Notes under the pieces: generated by a model
What the model saw: only the letters and a program-made list of their open reading frames with translations
Databases searched by the model: none
Told to the model about the DNA's origin: nothing
Translations under genes and position numbers: made by a program
NCBI RefSeq assembly: GCF_002161085.1
Contig: NZ_NFLU01000008.1
Location: forward strand, 100,921-164,920
DNA length: 64,000 nucleotides
Direction: 5' to 3'
Source of the DNA: Flavonifractor sp. An112
GTDB taxonomy: Bacteria; Bacillota; Clostridia; Oscillospirales; Oscillospiraceae
Shown: positions 16,531 through 25,222 of the stretch, piece after piece
Position numbering within the stretch: the stretch's first letter is position 1
Layout: every line of letters starts with the position of its first letter

Positions 16531-17477
16531 TTCCCCTGCTCCGGCAGGGACAGCACGGTCCCCACCTCAATGGGATGGCCCCGCAGGTAGTCGGCAGCCT
16601 TCATGCGCTTGCCGCCGTCAGGCTGGATCTCCTCCAGCCGCAGCACGGTGCCCTCCCCGCAGGCCACCGCCAGGCCATCCTTCCCGGCGGCCAGAACAGT
16701 GCCGGGAGCAGTGTTGGTGCGCTCCTCAGAAACGACAGTTTTAAATACTTTACACCGCTTGTCTCCCAAGGTAGCCACGGCGGCGGGCCAGGGAATCAGG
16801 CCCCGGACCTGGTCGTGGAGCTGACGGGCGGTGCGGGTGAAGTCCATGGGGGACAGTTCCCGGCTCAGCATGGGGGCCAGGGTGGCCTTGTCATGGTCCT
16901 GAGGGGTGCGGGTAGCAGTACCGGCGTCAATCTGAGCCACCGTCTCCACCAGCAGCTGGGCCCCCAGCACAGCCAGCCGGTCGTGGAGGGTCACCACCGT
17001 CTCATCGGGATCGATGGGGGTGGATGCCTGAGAGATGATGTCTCCGGCGTCCAGGTCGTGGGCCATGTGCATGATGGTCACGCCGGTCTCCTTATCCCCA
17101 TTGAGCACCGCCCAGTTGATGGGAGCGGCGCCCCGGTAGTTGGGCAGCAGGGACGAATGGACGTTGATGCAGCCCTTGGGAGGCGCGGCCAGAATGTCGT
17201 CGGGCAGGATGCGGCCGTAGGCGGCCACCACAATGAGCTCGGGAGCCAGCTCCTGGATCAGAGCCAGAGCGGTACCATCCCGCAGCTTGGTGGGCTGATG
17301 CACCGGGATATCGTGGGCCAGAGCGCACTCCTTCACCGGCGGAGCCTGAAGCTTCATGCCCCGGTTCTTGGGCTTGTCGGGCTGGGTGAACACCCCGCAG
17401 ATCTGGTGACCCGCCTGAATCAGGGCCTCCAGAGAGGGCACCGCGAAATCGGGCGTACCCATAAAGAGGATTCTCAT
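16527..17477 (-). CDS. fmt: Methionyl-tRNA formyltransferase
   Basis: A 316-residue enzyme that formylates initiator Met-tRNA using 10-formyl-THF. The N-terminal Rossmann domain contains FMGTPDFAVPSLEAL and the catalytic stretch HSSLLPNYRGAAPINWA with the Asn-His-Asp set (VNVHSS equivalent and DAGDI). The C-terminal OB-like domain ends near LRGHPIEVG. It overlaps the def stop by 4 nt, the standard coupled def-fmt pair. Confidence 0.97.
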   Translation of the reverse strand: MRILFMGTPDFAVPSLEALIQAGHQICGVFTQPDKPKNRGMKLQAPPVKECALAHDIPVHQPTKLRDGTALALIQELAPELIVVAAYGRILPDDILAAPPKGCINVHSSLLPNYRGAAPINWAVLNGDKETGVTIMHMAHDLDAGDIISQASTPIDPDETVVTLHDRLAVLGAQLLVETVAQIDAGTATRTPQDHDKATLAPMLSRELSPMDFTRTARQLHDQVRGLIPWPAAVATLGDKRCKVFKTVVSEERTNTAPGTVLAAGKDGLAVACGEGTVLRLEEIQPDGGKRMKAADYLRGHPIEVGTVLSLPEQGK

Positions 17478-17968
17478 GCGTCGTCCTCCTCCGCCATCAT
17501 CTCTTCCAACTCCTCGTTGGTGTACAGGCGGCCAGCCAGCTCGGTAAACAGATGGCCGTCCAGATGGTCCAGTTCGTGGCAGAAGCAGCGGGCCACGATC
17601 TCCTCGCCCTCCACCTCAAAGAAGTTGCCGTTGCGGTCCTGAGCCCGCACCTTGGCCTTCATGGGACGCTTCACCACGCCCCAGCGGCCGGGAACGGACA
17701 GGCAGCCCTCAAAGCCCTCCTGCTCCCCTTCCCGGGCAATGATCTCCGGGTTGACCAGCTCCAGCATCTCATCGTTGGCATCCACCACGATAACCGCCCG
17801 GCGGAGGATGCCCACCTGGGGAGCGGCCAGTCCGGCGCCGTTGGCTTTGGCCAGCGTCTCCTTCATGTCGTCCAGCAGGTCGTGGAGCTTTTCATCAAAC
17901 TGGGTCACAGGACGGCAGACCTTGTGCAGGGCGGGATCGCCGTCGGTAAGAATGGTACGCAGTGCCAT
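17474..17968 (-). CDS. def: Peptide deformylase
   Basis: A 164-residue metalloenzyme that removes the N-formyl group from new proteins. Motif 1 is GAGLAAPQVG, motif 2 is EGCLSVPG with the metal-binding Cys, and motif 3 is CHELDHLDG with the two metal-binding His and catalytic Glu. Overlap with fmt shows translational coupling of the two functions that act at opposite ends of initiation. Confidence 0.97.
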   Translation of the reverse strand: MALRTILTDGDPALHKVCRPVTQFDEKLHDLLDDMKETLAKANGAGLAAPQVGILRRAVIVVDANDEMLELVNPEIIAREGEQEGFEGCLSVPGRWGVVKRPMKAKVRAQDRNGNFFEVEGEEIVARCFCHELDHLDGHLFTELAGRLYTNEELEEMMAEEDDA

Positions 17969-17981
17969 AATGTTCTTCCTC

Positions 17982-20447
17982 CTAATCCAGTGGGTTCACG
18001 TCGGCAGTCACCGACACCCCTTTGTTTTCTTTATCGGTCTGGGCCGCCCGCAGCAGGGCGGCGATCATATCACGCACCGGCTTGGTGTTGGCGCAGGCCA
18101 TGGTGAGCCGGTAGCGGTAGCGCTCGTTGATTTTGGCGATGGAGGCCGGGGCGGGACCCAGCAGCTGGACCTCCAATCCCTCATAGGCGGGCAGCCTCAG
18201 CCAGCCCTCCAAAGTACGCCGCAGCCGCATACAGGTCCGCAGCACCGCCGCCTCCAGCTTGCCTGAGGCGGTGAGCACGAAGAGATCCCGGAAGGGCGGG
18301 CAGCCCCGCAGCCGCCGCAGGGCGATCTCCTGCTGATAGAAGCCGTCGTAGTCCTGGCGGGCGGCGCAGCGGATCACGTCGTTGTCGGGGGTATAGGTCT
18401 GGATGACGGCCCGTCCCCCCCGGACTCCGCGGCCCGCTCTACCCACTACCTGGGTGAGCAGCGAGAAGGTGCGCTCACCCGCCCGGTAGTCGTCTACATA
18501 CAGGGACTGGTCGGCGTTGATGACGCCCACCAGAGTCACGTTGGGAAAGTCCAGACCCTTGGCCACCATCTGGGTGCCCAGCAGCACCGGGATGTTCTCC
18601 CGTTCAAACCGGGAGAACAGCTTCTCGTGGCTGTGGGTGGCCGAAATGGAGTCGGCGTCCATCCGCAGCACCTCCCGACCGGGCAAAGCCTCGGTCAGCT
18701 CCTCCTCCACCTTCTGGGTACCCGCCCCGATGAAGTTCAGGGTACCGCCGCAGGACGGACAGGCAGGGGGCAAAGGCTGGGAGTGGCCGCAGTAGTGGCA
18801 CATGAGCCGCCCGTTGGCCGAGTGGTAAGTGAGGTGGACGGAGCACCGGGGGCAGGTGGGCACCTCGCCGCACTCCCCGCAGCTCACCATCCGACTGGCA
18901 CCCCGGCGGTTGAGCAGCAGAATGGCCTGCTCCCCCCGGGCGGCGGTATCCGCCAGGGCCCGGGTAAGCACGCCGCTCAGGTCGGTGCCGTTGCCGGAGC
19001 GCAGCTCCCCCTTCATATCCACGATCTCTACCGGGGGCAGAGGCCGCTGATTGTACCGCTGTTTCAGGGTAAACAGCTGGTAGGCGCCCTGCCGGGCCTG
19101 GTACATGGTCTCAATGGACGGGGTAGCCGAGGCCAGCAGCAGCAGGGCCTTGTGCTGGACACAGCGGAACTTGGCCACGTCCCGTGCGTGGTACTTGGGC
19201 ACGTTTTCCGACTGATAGGTCCCCTCCTGCTCCTCATCCAACACAATGAGGCCCAGGCCCTTCAGGGGAGCAAAGACAGCGGAGCGGGTACCGATGACCA
19301 CCCGGGCCTCCCCCGCCTTGATGCGCTTCCACTCGTCGTACCGCTCCCCCGCTCTCAGGGAGGAGTGCAGCACGGCGATTTGCTCCCCGAAGTGGGAGGA
19401 GAACAGGCGCATAAGCTGAGGGGTCAGGGAGATCTCGGGCACCAGCACCAGAGCGGTTCTCCCCCGCCGCAGGGTTTCATAGATCAATTTCAGGTATACT
19501 TGGGTCTTGCCGCTGCCGGTGACGCCGTAGAGCAGCGCAGCGGCGGGCTTATTTCCGGCAGCCAAAGCGTTGAGGCTGTCAAAGGCGGCCTGCTGTTCGC
19601 CGTTGAGCACCGGCTCGGCCAGCTGCTCCACGCCCTCCACCTGTACCCGGCGGTAGACCTCCCGCTTTTCCAGGGTGATCACCCCGCTTTTGGCCAGGGC
19701 GCGGAGGGTGGACGAACTGGCCCCAGTGAAGTAGCACAGCTCCTTGGTGGAAGCTTCGCCGATGACACACAGCAGCTCCACCACCGCATATTGCAGTGGG
19801 GCGGTTCGCCGCCGTGCGGCAGCCTGATCCAGGGCCTCCTGGGCGGGCATGGCCAGGGTGGCCACCTGCTCGGTCTTGTCCCCCACCCCGCGGGAGGCAC
19901 TGGTCTCCAGGGTGATGATCCCCTTGTCCCGCAGCAGCTTAAGGGCGGGATTGGGGTCTTTGGTGCCGAAGGCCTCCCGAATGGCGGTCACATCGGCGCA
20001 GCCGCCGTTTGCAAAGAGCAGCTCCACCACCTGCCGGGCGTGGTCCGACTTGCCGGCGGCCTCAAAGGCCGCCTCCCGGTCCACCCCCTCGGCCACCTTC
20101 CACTGGTCCTGGAGTGCATAGTACAGCCCCGCCGGCAGCATGGCCCGGGCGGCATCGTACACGGTGCAGAACCACCGCTCCCGCATCCACAGGGCCAGCT
20201 TGATGGCCTCACCGTCCAGCACCGGGCTGTCATCCAGCACGGTGAGCACCGGCTTTAGGGACACACCTGCCGGGCCCTGGGCTTCCAGGGCCAGCACAAT
20301 GCCCTCGGTGCGGCGGTTGCCCGCGCCGAAGGGCACGATGACCCGCATCCCAGGCCGCAGAGTAACAGTTAGCTCGGCAGGCACAGCGTAGTCGTAGGGC
20401 TTGTCGATGGCGTAGGTGGCAGCCTTGAGGGCGATTTTCGCTACCAT
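17982..20447 (-). CDS. priA: Primosomal protein N' (replication restart helicase PriA)
   Basis: An 821-residue helicase from the ATG at 20447 (MVAKIALKAATYAIDKPY), chosen because AAGGAG lies 6-7 nt upstream; the open frame extends further into a repeat element but without a ribosome site. The 3'-DNA-binding N-domain (1-105) is followed by a winged-helix region, Walker A (YGVTGSGKT), a Walker B read here as LDEEQEG rather than the more usual DEEH, and the zinc-binding insertion with eight Cys (CGECGEVPTCPRC ... CHYCGH ... CPSCGG). It reloads the replisome at stalled forks. Unlike in Bacillus, no coaBC gene lies between rpoZ and priA. Confidence 0.96.
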   Translation of the reverse strand: MVAKIALKAATYAIDKPYDYAVPAELTVTLRPGMRVIVPFGAGNRRTEGIVLALEAQGPAGVSLKPVLTVLDDSPVLDGEAIKLALWMRERWFCTVYDAARAMLPAGLYYALQDQWKVAEGVDREAAFEAAGKSDHARQVVELLFANGGCADVTAIREAFGTKDPNPALKLLRDKGIITLETSASRGVGDKTEQVATLAMPAQEALDQAAARRRTAPLQYAVVELLCVIGEASTKELCYFTGASSSTLRALAKSGVITLEKREVYRRVQVEGVEQLAEPVLNGEQQAAFDSLNALAAGNKPAAALLYGVTGSGKTQVYLKLIYETLRRGRTALVLVPEISLTPQLMRLFSSHFGEQIAVLHSSLRAGERYDEWKRIKAGEARVVIGTRSAVFAPLKGLGLIVLDEEQEGTYQSENVPKYHARDVAKFRCVQHKALLLLASATPSIETMYQARQGAYQLFTLKQRYNQRPLPPVEIVDMKGELRSGNGTDLSGVLTRALADTAARGEQAILLLNRRGASRMVSCGECGEVPTCPRCSVHLTYHSANGRLMCHYCGHSQPLPPACPSCGGTLNFIGAGTQKVEEELTEALPGREVLRMDADSISATHSHEKLFSRFERENIPVLLGTQMVAKGLDFPNVTLVGVINADQSLYVDDYRAGERTFSLLTQVVGRAGRGVRGGRAVIQTYTPDNDVIRCAARQDYDGFYQQEIALRRLRGCPPFRDLFVLTASGKLEAAVLRTCMRLRRTLEGWLRLPAYEGLEVQLLGPAPASIAKINERYRYRLTMACANTKPVRDMIAALLRAAQTDKENKGVSVTADVNPLD

Positions 20448-20470
20448 GTCCATCTCCTTCCCATTTCCCC

Positions 20471-20636
20471 TAGGCTTTGTTTGAATATTGGCGATATGCC
20501 CAGCGACGAGGAATTTTGGCCGCTGGCAAGCAATTTTTTTGCAGGAATCCTGACGGATTTCAAGGAAAAATAGTGCCGTCCAGGGGGCAAAAGGCCCGCC
20601 GATTGGGCTTGTTGACAATCTTCAAACAAGGCCTAA
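20471..20636. repeat. Long imperfect palindrome (MITE-like element) upstream of priA
   Basis: The left half (about 20471-20550) aligns with the reverse complement of the right half (about 20556-20636) at roughly two thirds of positions, best at the outer ends (TAGGC, then TTGTTTGAA) and around the apex (ATCC-TGAC-GGAT). Because of the symmetry, both strands carry a similar open frame of about 53 codons, each starting (L/M)FE and ending IFKQxL. It fits a miniature inverted-repeat element or a relic of one, or the template for a long RNA hairpin. No flanking target duplication is obvious. Confidence 0.6.
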
Positions 20637-20645
20637 GGACAGCCC

Positions 20646-20683
20646 GAGGCAAGCGACAGGCCGGAAAGTCTGTCGCTTGCCTC
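20646..20683. repeat. Perfect 14-bp inverted repeat after rpoZ
   Basis: Arms at 20646-20659 and 20670-20683 with a 10-nt loop, 14 nt beyond the rpoZ stop. Neither side has a T run, so it is either a weak or processed 3' end, or belongs with the adjacent palindromic element. Confidence 0.6.
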
Positions 20684-20697
20684 TCATTCCTCTCATA

Positions 20698-20898
20698 TCA
20701 GGCCTCTTCCTGGTTCAGCTCCACCTTACCCTCGGCCACCTCACGGATGGCGATGGTGACAGGCTTATCGTCCAGAGAGATGCCGGCGTCCTCCGCCTCG
20801 GTGGCCACCTGACGGGCCCGCTGGGCCACCACGTTCACCAGCATATAGCGGCTGGGCACCTGCTCCAGCAGTTTGTTCATAGGGGGTTCGAGCATCAT
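20698..20898 (-). CDS. rpoZ: RNA polymerase omega subunit
   Basis: A 66-residue protein beginning MMLEPPMNKLLEQVPSRY and containing LVNVVAQRARQVA, the core omega signature that clamps the beta-prime C-terminus. It follows gmk by 6 nt, the usual Firmicutes order gmk-rpoZ. The acidic end (ELNQEEA) is typical. Confidence 0.95.
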   Translation of the reverse strand: MMLEPPMNKLLEQVPSRYMLVNVVAQRARQVATEAEDAGISLDDKPVTIAIREVAEGKVELNQEEA

Positions 20899-20904
20899 AT
20901 TCGA

Positions 20905-21513
20905 TCAGACTCCTTCTACCAGATTCATGCGGTTTTTGGTGCGGCATCCCTCGGCGGTGAGGATGGAGATGATCTCCTCCGCCGCGTCGGACACCTTGTC
21001 ATTGACCACCAGATAGTCGTAATTGGGGATCTCCCGGTATTCCTCCCGGGCCTTCTGAAGCCGGCCCTGGATGACCTCCTCGCTGTCGGTAGCCCGGCGG
21101 TGCAGCCGGCGGGACAGCTCCTCAAAGGAGGGGGGTACGATGAAGATACATACCGCGTCGGGGCACTTGGCACGTACCTTGGCGGCACCCTGGACCTCGA
21201 TGTCCAGCAGCACGTCGATACCGGCATCCAGCTTCTCCCGGATCACCCGCAGAGAGGTGCCGTAGTAATTATGGACATATTCGGCGTATTCCAACAGCTC
21301 GTCGTTGGCGATCATCCGCTCAAATTCCTCGCGGGCGACGAAGTTGTAGTTCACTCCGTTCTCCTCGCCCACCCGGGGCTGCCGGGTGGTGAAGGACACG
21401 GAAAAATGGATGTCCTTGCGTTCGCTGAGCAGCTCGGCGATCACGGTGCTCTTTCCGACTCCCGAGGGGCCGGACAGCACGATGAGCGTGCCCCGTTCCT
21501 TTTTCTTTCCCAT
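20905..21513 (-). CDS. gmk: Guanylate kinase
   Basis: A roughly 202-residue enzyme converting GMP to GDP with ATP. The P-loop is SGPSGVGKST near residues 13-22, followed by the GMP-binding SVSFTTRQPRVGE and, later, RRATDSEEVIQGRL of the lid. I start at the ATG at 21513 (MGKKKERG), which overlaps the remA TGA by one base; the adjacent in-frame TTG is less likely. Confidence 0.97.
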   Translation of the reverse strand: MGKKKERGTLIVLSGPSGVGKSTVIAELLSERKDIHFSVSFTTRQPRVGEENGVNYNFVAREEFERMIANDELLEYAEYVHNYYGTSLRVIREKLDAGIDVLLDIEVQGAAKVRAKCPDAVCIFIVPPSFEELSRRLHRRATDSEEVIQGRLQKAREEYREIPNYDYLVVNDKVSDAAEEIISILTAEGCRTKNRMNLVEGV

Positions 21514-21782
21514 CAAGGCGCTTCTTCCTCCTCTGCGGCTTCTGTCTCTTTTCCGCCCAGTCGGCCTGCCACCGTCTCCGGCTGGAGGGCCGAGAGCACG
21601 ATGTGGTCGCTGTCCATGATGAGCACCGCCCGGGTACGCCGTCCATAAGTGGCGTCGATCAGGTTGCCCTTATCCCGGGCCTCCTGCACCATACGCTTGA
21701 TGGGGGCGGATTCCGGACTGACGATGGCGATAAGCCGCCCCGCCGATACCATGTTGCCAAAGCCGATGTTGATCAGTTTCAT
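21513..21782 (-). CDS. remA: RemA-type DNA-binding regulator (DUF370)
   Basis: An 89-residue protein beginning [20 protein letters not shown], the conserved start of RemA, with the core [18 protein letters not shown]. In Bacillus RemA forms rings on DNA and activates matrix and osmoprotection genes. The last 15 residues are an acidic tail. It sits between yicC and gmk exactly as in other Firmicutes. Its role in a non-Bacillus gut anaerobe is not established. Confidence 0.92.
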   Translation of the reverse strand: MKLINIGFGNMVSAGRLIAIVSPESAPIKRMVQEARDKGNLIDATYGRRTRAVLIMDSDHIVLSALQPETVAGRLGGKETEAAEEEEAP

Positions 21783-21793
21783 GGGGCCGCTCC

Positions 21794-22672
21794 TTACTCG
21801 ATGTTCTGGATCTGTTCCCGGATCTTCTCGATCTCGGCCTTGATATCCACCACATAGCCGGCGGTCTCAATATCGCTGCACTTGGAGCCAATGGTGTTGG
21901 CCTCCCGGTTGAACTCCTGAATCAAAAAGTCCAGCTTGCGGCCGATGGCGCCGCCCTGGCTCAGCATATGGTCCAGCTGGGACAGATGGCTGCGCAGGCG
22001 GACAGTCTCCTCGTCCACCGCCACCTTGTCGGCATAGATGGCCGCCTCGGTGAGAATGCGGCTCTCGTCGATCTGAGTATTCTGGAGCACCTCATTCATC
22101 CGGGCCACCAGCTTGGCACGATAGTCGGCCACGATGCCGGGAGAGCGCTTCTCCACCTTGGACACCAGGCCCTCGATGGTGGCCGCCCGGGACCGGACGT
22201 CCTGGCACAGCTTCTCCCCTTCCCGGGTGCGCATGGCGTCAAAGTCGTCCAGCGCCAGATCCAGCACCGTACAGATATCGGCAGACAGGGCCTCCAGGTC
22301 CTCCTGGGTTTTTTCCACCAGGAACACGTCCTGGAACCGGGAGAGCAGGGATACAGAGATGTCGTCCCGCAGGCCATAGGTATCCCGCAGGTCCTTGAGG
22401 GCAGCGTAATAGCCGTCGGCCACCGGCTTATTCACCGAAATGGACACGTCGCCATTGGCGGAGGGGCCAATGGTGATGTACACGTCCACCTTACCCCGGG
22501 AAATCCGGCTCTGCACCCGGCTCTTCACCGCGTCCTCGGCAAACACATAGATGCGGGGCAGCTTGACGGTGCAGTCCAGATAGCGGTTGTTCACCGAACG
22601 CAGCTCCACCGTGATGGGACGGCCGTTCAGGTTGGCCTCTCCCCGGCCATAGCCGGTCATACTCTTGACCAA
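21794..22672 (-). CDS. yicC: YicC family endoribonuclease-like protein
   Basis: A 292-residue protein starting, from a TTG at 22672 with AGGGGG 8 nt before it, (M)[11 protein letters not shown], the invariant YicC opening. The C-terminal half contains [18 protein letters not shown], the conserved block of DUF1732. YicC proteins have endoribonuclease activity in the characterised cases. It is the first gene of the conserved yicC-remA-gmk-rpoZ run and has its own promoter. Confidence 0.93.
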   Translation of the reverse strand: MVKSMTGYGRGEANLNGRPITVELRSVNNRYLDCTVKLPRIYVFAEDAVKSRVQSRISRGKVDVYITIGPSANGDVSISVNKPVADGYYAALKDLRDTYGLRDDISVSLLSRFQDVFLVEKTQEDLEALSADICTVLDLALDDFDAMRTREGEKLCQDVRSRAATIEGLVSKVEKRSPGIVADYRAKLVARMNEVLQNTQIDESRILTEAAIYADKVAVDEETVRLRSHLSQLDHMLSQGGAIGRKLDFLIQEFNREANTIGSKCSDIETAGYVVDIKAEIEKIREQIQNIE

Positions 22673-22740
22673 ATGGGGTTCCCCCTGTCGTGTATAGTGT
22701 CTCCCGCCGCCGGGCGGGAGGAAAGCATCTAATCTTACAT

Positions 22741-22769
22741 ATTATATCAGACTACCGATTCTTCCGCAA
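22741..22769 (-). promoter_or_regulatory. Promoter of the yicC-remA-gmk-rpoZ operon
   Basis: Minus-strand -10 TATAAT (22741-22746) and -35 TTGCGG (22764-22769) with a 17-nt spacer; the -35 overlaps the end of the upstream membrane-protein gene. A GC-rich hairpin follows in the leader (about 22708-22727). Confidence 0.7.
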
Positions 22770-23291
22770 GCCCCTGTCCACCCGGGCCACATAGAAGGCA
22801 ATGAGCTTGGAAAAGCCGATGTCATAGATGACAAAGCCGATGTTGCCGGCAGCAAAGACCATCCAGCTCTGGCTGAGGGCGGCGGGCAAAAAGGGCAGAA
22901 AGAGTGCCTTCAGCCCGAGCCACAGCACCGCCAGGGCGATGTTGCAGCAGACCAGCTTGCCCACCCATTCCAGTACCCGGCTGGGCAGCCGCTCCAGCAA
23001 GCTTTTCACCATGGGCCACAATCCGAAGAAAATCAGGTAGAGCAGCGCCACACTCTTGCTGGGGATAAGGAGCAGACCCAGAATACCGGTGGCGCCGTAG
23101 CAGAAGAACCCGGCGGCCAGGCTGGCGGACACCACCGCCCCTGCCGGAAACACCCCCGCCACCGCCACCAGCGCCAGCTTGCCGCTGGGCGCCAGGAAGG
23201 CCAGGTAGAGGGAAATCAGGGACAGGCCGGTGAGCAGGCCCACCAGCGCTGTCCGGCCCGCGCCGCCGCGATAAGAACCACGCCCTGCCAT
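22752..23291 (-). CDS. Hypothetical integral membrane protein
   Basis: A 179-residue protein with a short basic Gly/Arg-rich N-terminus (MAGRGSYRGGAGR) and five or six hydrophobic segments, containing LIPSKSVALLYLIFFGLWPM in the middle. I do not recognise the family with confidence; the look is of a small transporter-like or ECF-S-like protein. It starts 3 nt after the J-domain gene's stop and is the last of a four-gene set (RseC, DUF5685, J-domain, this protein). Confidence 0.75.
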   Translation of the reverse strand: MAGRGSYRGGAGRTALVGLLTGLSLISLYLAFLAPSGKLALVAVAGVFPAGAVVSASLAAGFFCYGATGILGLLLIPSKSVALLYLIFFGLWPMVKSLLERLPSRVLEWVGKLVCCNIALAVLWLGLKALFLPFLPAALSQSWMVFAAGNIGFVIYDIGFSKLIAFYVARVDRGLRKNR

Positions 23292-23294
23292 GGC

Positions 23295-23888
23295 TCAGTT
23301 CCCGCAGCCGCCGCACAGGCAGTTGAGACACATACAGGCGGTACACATATCGCAGGCGTCGGGGCCACCGCCGTAGCCGTAGGGCCGGTAGGCCTGGCCG
23401 CCCTGACGCATCATCATCAGGGCCTGACGGTATTCGGCGTTGGAGGGGTCCATGTTGCAGGCCATCTGGATGTGCTGGGTGGCCTCGTCCAGCCAACCCT
23501 TCCGGTAGGCCAGAGAGCCGGTGAGGAAGTGCCACTCGGCATCCTGGTTGGGGGCGGAGCGGAGCAGCTGCTCGGCCCGGCTCAGATCCCCCATGTTGAT
23601 GGCCTGGCGGACCTGGTTGTACAGGCTGGAGCCCTGGGAGGAGGAGCCGTAGGACTGCTGATAGCCGCCCTGATAGCTTCCGCCCTGGTGGCCGCCGCCG
23701 GAGCGCATCTTGGTAATGGCGTCGTAGGCCTCGTTGATCTCCTTCATCTTCTCCTCCGCCAGATCGGCCAGAGGATTGTTCTGATAGTTGTCGGGATGGT
23801 ACTTCCGGGCCAGTTCCCGGTACGCCCGCTTGATCTCGTCGTCGCTGGCGTCGGGCTTTACACCCAATACGCTGTAAGGATCGCTCAT
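23295..23888 (-). CDS. J-domain (DnaJ-like) protein with cysteine-rich tail
   Basis: A 197-residue protein from the ATG at 23888 ([20 protein letters not shown]). Residues 2-70 are a J domain with the HPD motif intact ([10 protein letters not shown]), so it can stimulate an Hsp70. A Gly/Ser/Tyr/Gln linker (about 74-100) is followed by a TPR-like helical stretch (about 102-165) and a C-terminus with seven cysteines ([18 protein letters not shown]) that could bind metal. It is not the housekeeping DnaJ, which has a different zinc domain and is longer. Its ATG overlaps the stop of the DUF5685 gene by 4 nt. Confidence 0.85.
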   Translation of the reverse strand: MSDPYSVLGVKPDASDDEIKRAYRELARKYHPDNYQNNPLADLAEEKMKEINEAYDAITKMRSGGGHQGGSYQGGYQQSYGSSSQGSSLYNQVRQAINMGDLSRAEQLLRSAPNQDAEWHFLTGSLAYRKGWLDEATQHIQMACNMDPSNAEYRQALMMMRQGGQAYRPYGYGGGPDACDMCTACMCLNCLCGGCGN

Positions 23889-24754
23889 GTATGTTTTCTC
23901 CTGTCTGTATGATTGACGGCCTTCCATTGGCCGGTAAAAACCAGTTCTTCCACGGCGGGCAGGCCCAGATAGAGGATGTTCTCCACCGTCTCCTGCCAGT
24001 GGCCCAACTCCAGCAGGGCCATGGCGGACCGGGCCAGATTGAGGGAGTGACGCAGAGTGGTGCGCATCGTCTCCCGTCCCTCCTCCGGCCTGCCGTCAAA
24101 GCGGGTCAGGATGGGATTGTAGGAGCCGGTACGCTTGTCCTCCTCCAGATCGTCCCAGGCGTCCACCAGGTAGATCCACCGTCCGATGTGGTAGAGCAGC
24201 TGTTCCATGGCCCGGTCCCGTGCCCGGTCCCCTGAGGGGGGCGCGGCAGCGGTGAGTAGCCGGGCAAAGGTATCCGCCGTCCGGTCGATGGAGGGGCACT
24301 TCTCCCCTTCCAACGCCTGCAGCTCCGTCAGACATTGGCGCACCTGGCCGTCAAAATCAGGCCGGGCAGCGGCAGCCTTCCGGTAGCCACGGCGGAGCAT
24401 CCGGGACAGCAGCCGGGCAGTCAGCCCCTTCCAGAACCCGCTGTCATCCACCGTATCCCGCAGCTTCCAGTAGCTGAGGATGGTACCGGCATCGGCGGCT
24501 GCGTCCACTCCGTCAGAGAGGACGCAGTTCTTTTTCCTGCACCACAGCCGGGCGGGACACCGTCTGGAGGCAGGCTCCGGCTTGGCCCCGTCCAGCAGCA
24601 TGGCCAGGAAGGTGAAGTCGTAGTTGAGAAACATCCGGGCCAGAAAGCCGTGGCGCTTGCCCAGAGCGTGGCATACCCCGCAGTAGAGGGCCTCATAGTC
24701 CCGGTTCTGGCGCACCTTCAGTTCGTCCCGCCAGGGACGCACATAGCCGAACAT
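23885..24754 (-). CDS. DUF5685 family protein
   Basis: A 289-residue mostly helical protein opening [15 protein letters not shown] and then [17 protein letters not shown], the conserved start of DUF5685, with further cysteines in CRKKNC. There is no signal peptide or clear membrane segment. Function is unknown. It overlaps the RseC-like gene start-to-stop by one base and the J-domain gene by 4 nt, implying a coupled expression unit and perhaps a physical complex. Confidence 0.8.
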   Translation of the reverse strand: MFGYVRPWRDELKVRQNRDYEALYCGVCHALGKRHGFLARMFLNYDFTFLAMLLDGAKPEPASRRCPARLWCRKKNCVLSDGVDAAADAGTILSYWKLRDTVDDSGFWKGLTARLLSRMLRRGYRKAAAARPDFDGQVRQCLTELQALEGEKCPSIDRTADTFARLLTAAAPPSGDRARDRAMEQLLYHIGRWIYLVDAWDDLEEDKRTGSYNPILTRFDGRPEEGRETMRTTLRHSLNLARSAMALLELGHWQETVENILYLGLPAVEELVFTGQWKAVNHTDRRKHT

Positions 24755-25182
24755 CAGTCAGCGGGATTGATGGCGGTGATACAGAAGGTAATGGAGCGGT
24801 TGCGGCGGACCTGCCGGTCCAGCAGCACCGCCAGCAGCACGCCCAGGGCAAAGCCGATGCCGCCCACCGCGGCGCTGATACCGCTGCTCAGCTGAAAGGC
24901 AGCGCAGATAAAATAGCCCAGGAAAAACAGGATAAAAGGCACCAGATAGACCACCACAGCCGCCTTCAGAATGCCGCCGGTGGAGGACTCCACCCGTACC
25001 ATGTCGCCGGGCATGGCCCGCACCGGGTTGGCCGCCATGACGGCCACGGTGGAGCTGACCATCAGCTCGCTGCATCCGCCGCCGCACTTAGAGCAGTCGT
25101 GGCCGCAGGCGGACTGGCGCTTCACCGCCACCTCCGCCCGGCCATCGGGAAATACTTTGGTTACTTTTGCAGTTTGAATCAT
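24754..25182 (-). CDS. RseC/MucC-like membrane protein
   Basis: A 142-residue protein. The N-terminal beta domain contains a cysteine cluster (CGHDCSKCGGGC, about residues 26-37) and two membrane helices lie at about 74-96 and 101-122, matching the SoxR-reducing RseC/MucC family. In Firmicutes the homologues usually occur near Rnf-type or redox genes; here no rnf operon is visible. The cysteines suggest an Fe-S or thiol redox role, which is inference. Confidence 0.85.
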   Translation of the reverse strand: MIQTAKVTKVFPDGRAEVAVKRQSACGHDCSKCGGGCSELMVSSTVAVMAANPVRAMPGDMVRVESSTGGILKAAVVVYLVPFILFFLGYFICAAFQLSSGISAAVGGIGFALGVLLAVLLDRQVRRNRSITFCITAINPAD

Positions 25183-25222
25183 GGGATCACCTTGGTTTTT
25201 CTCTTTATTCTGTGACAGGAAT

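Noticed and set aside
20448..20618. Upstream extension of priA into the palindromic element
   Set aside because: The extra frame is created by the repeat itself and has no ribosome site, while the ATG at 20447 has a good one and begins with the conserved PriA sequence.
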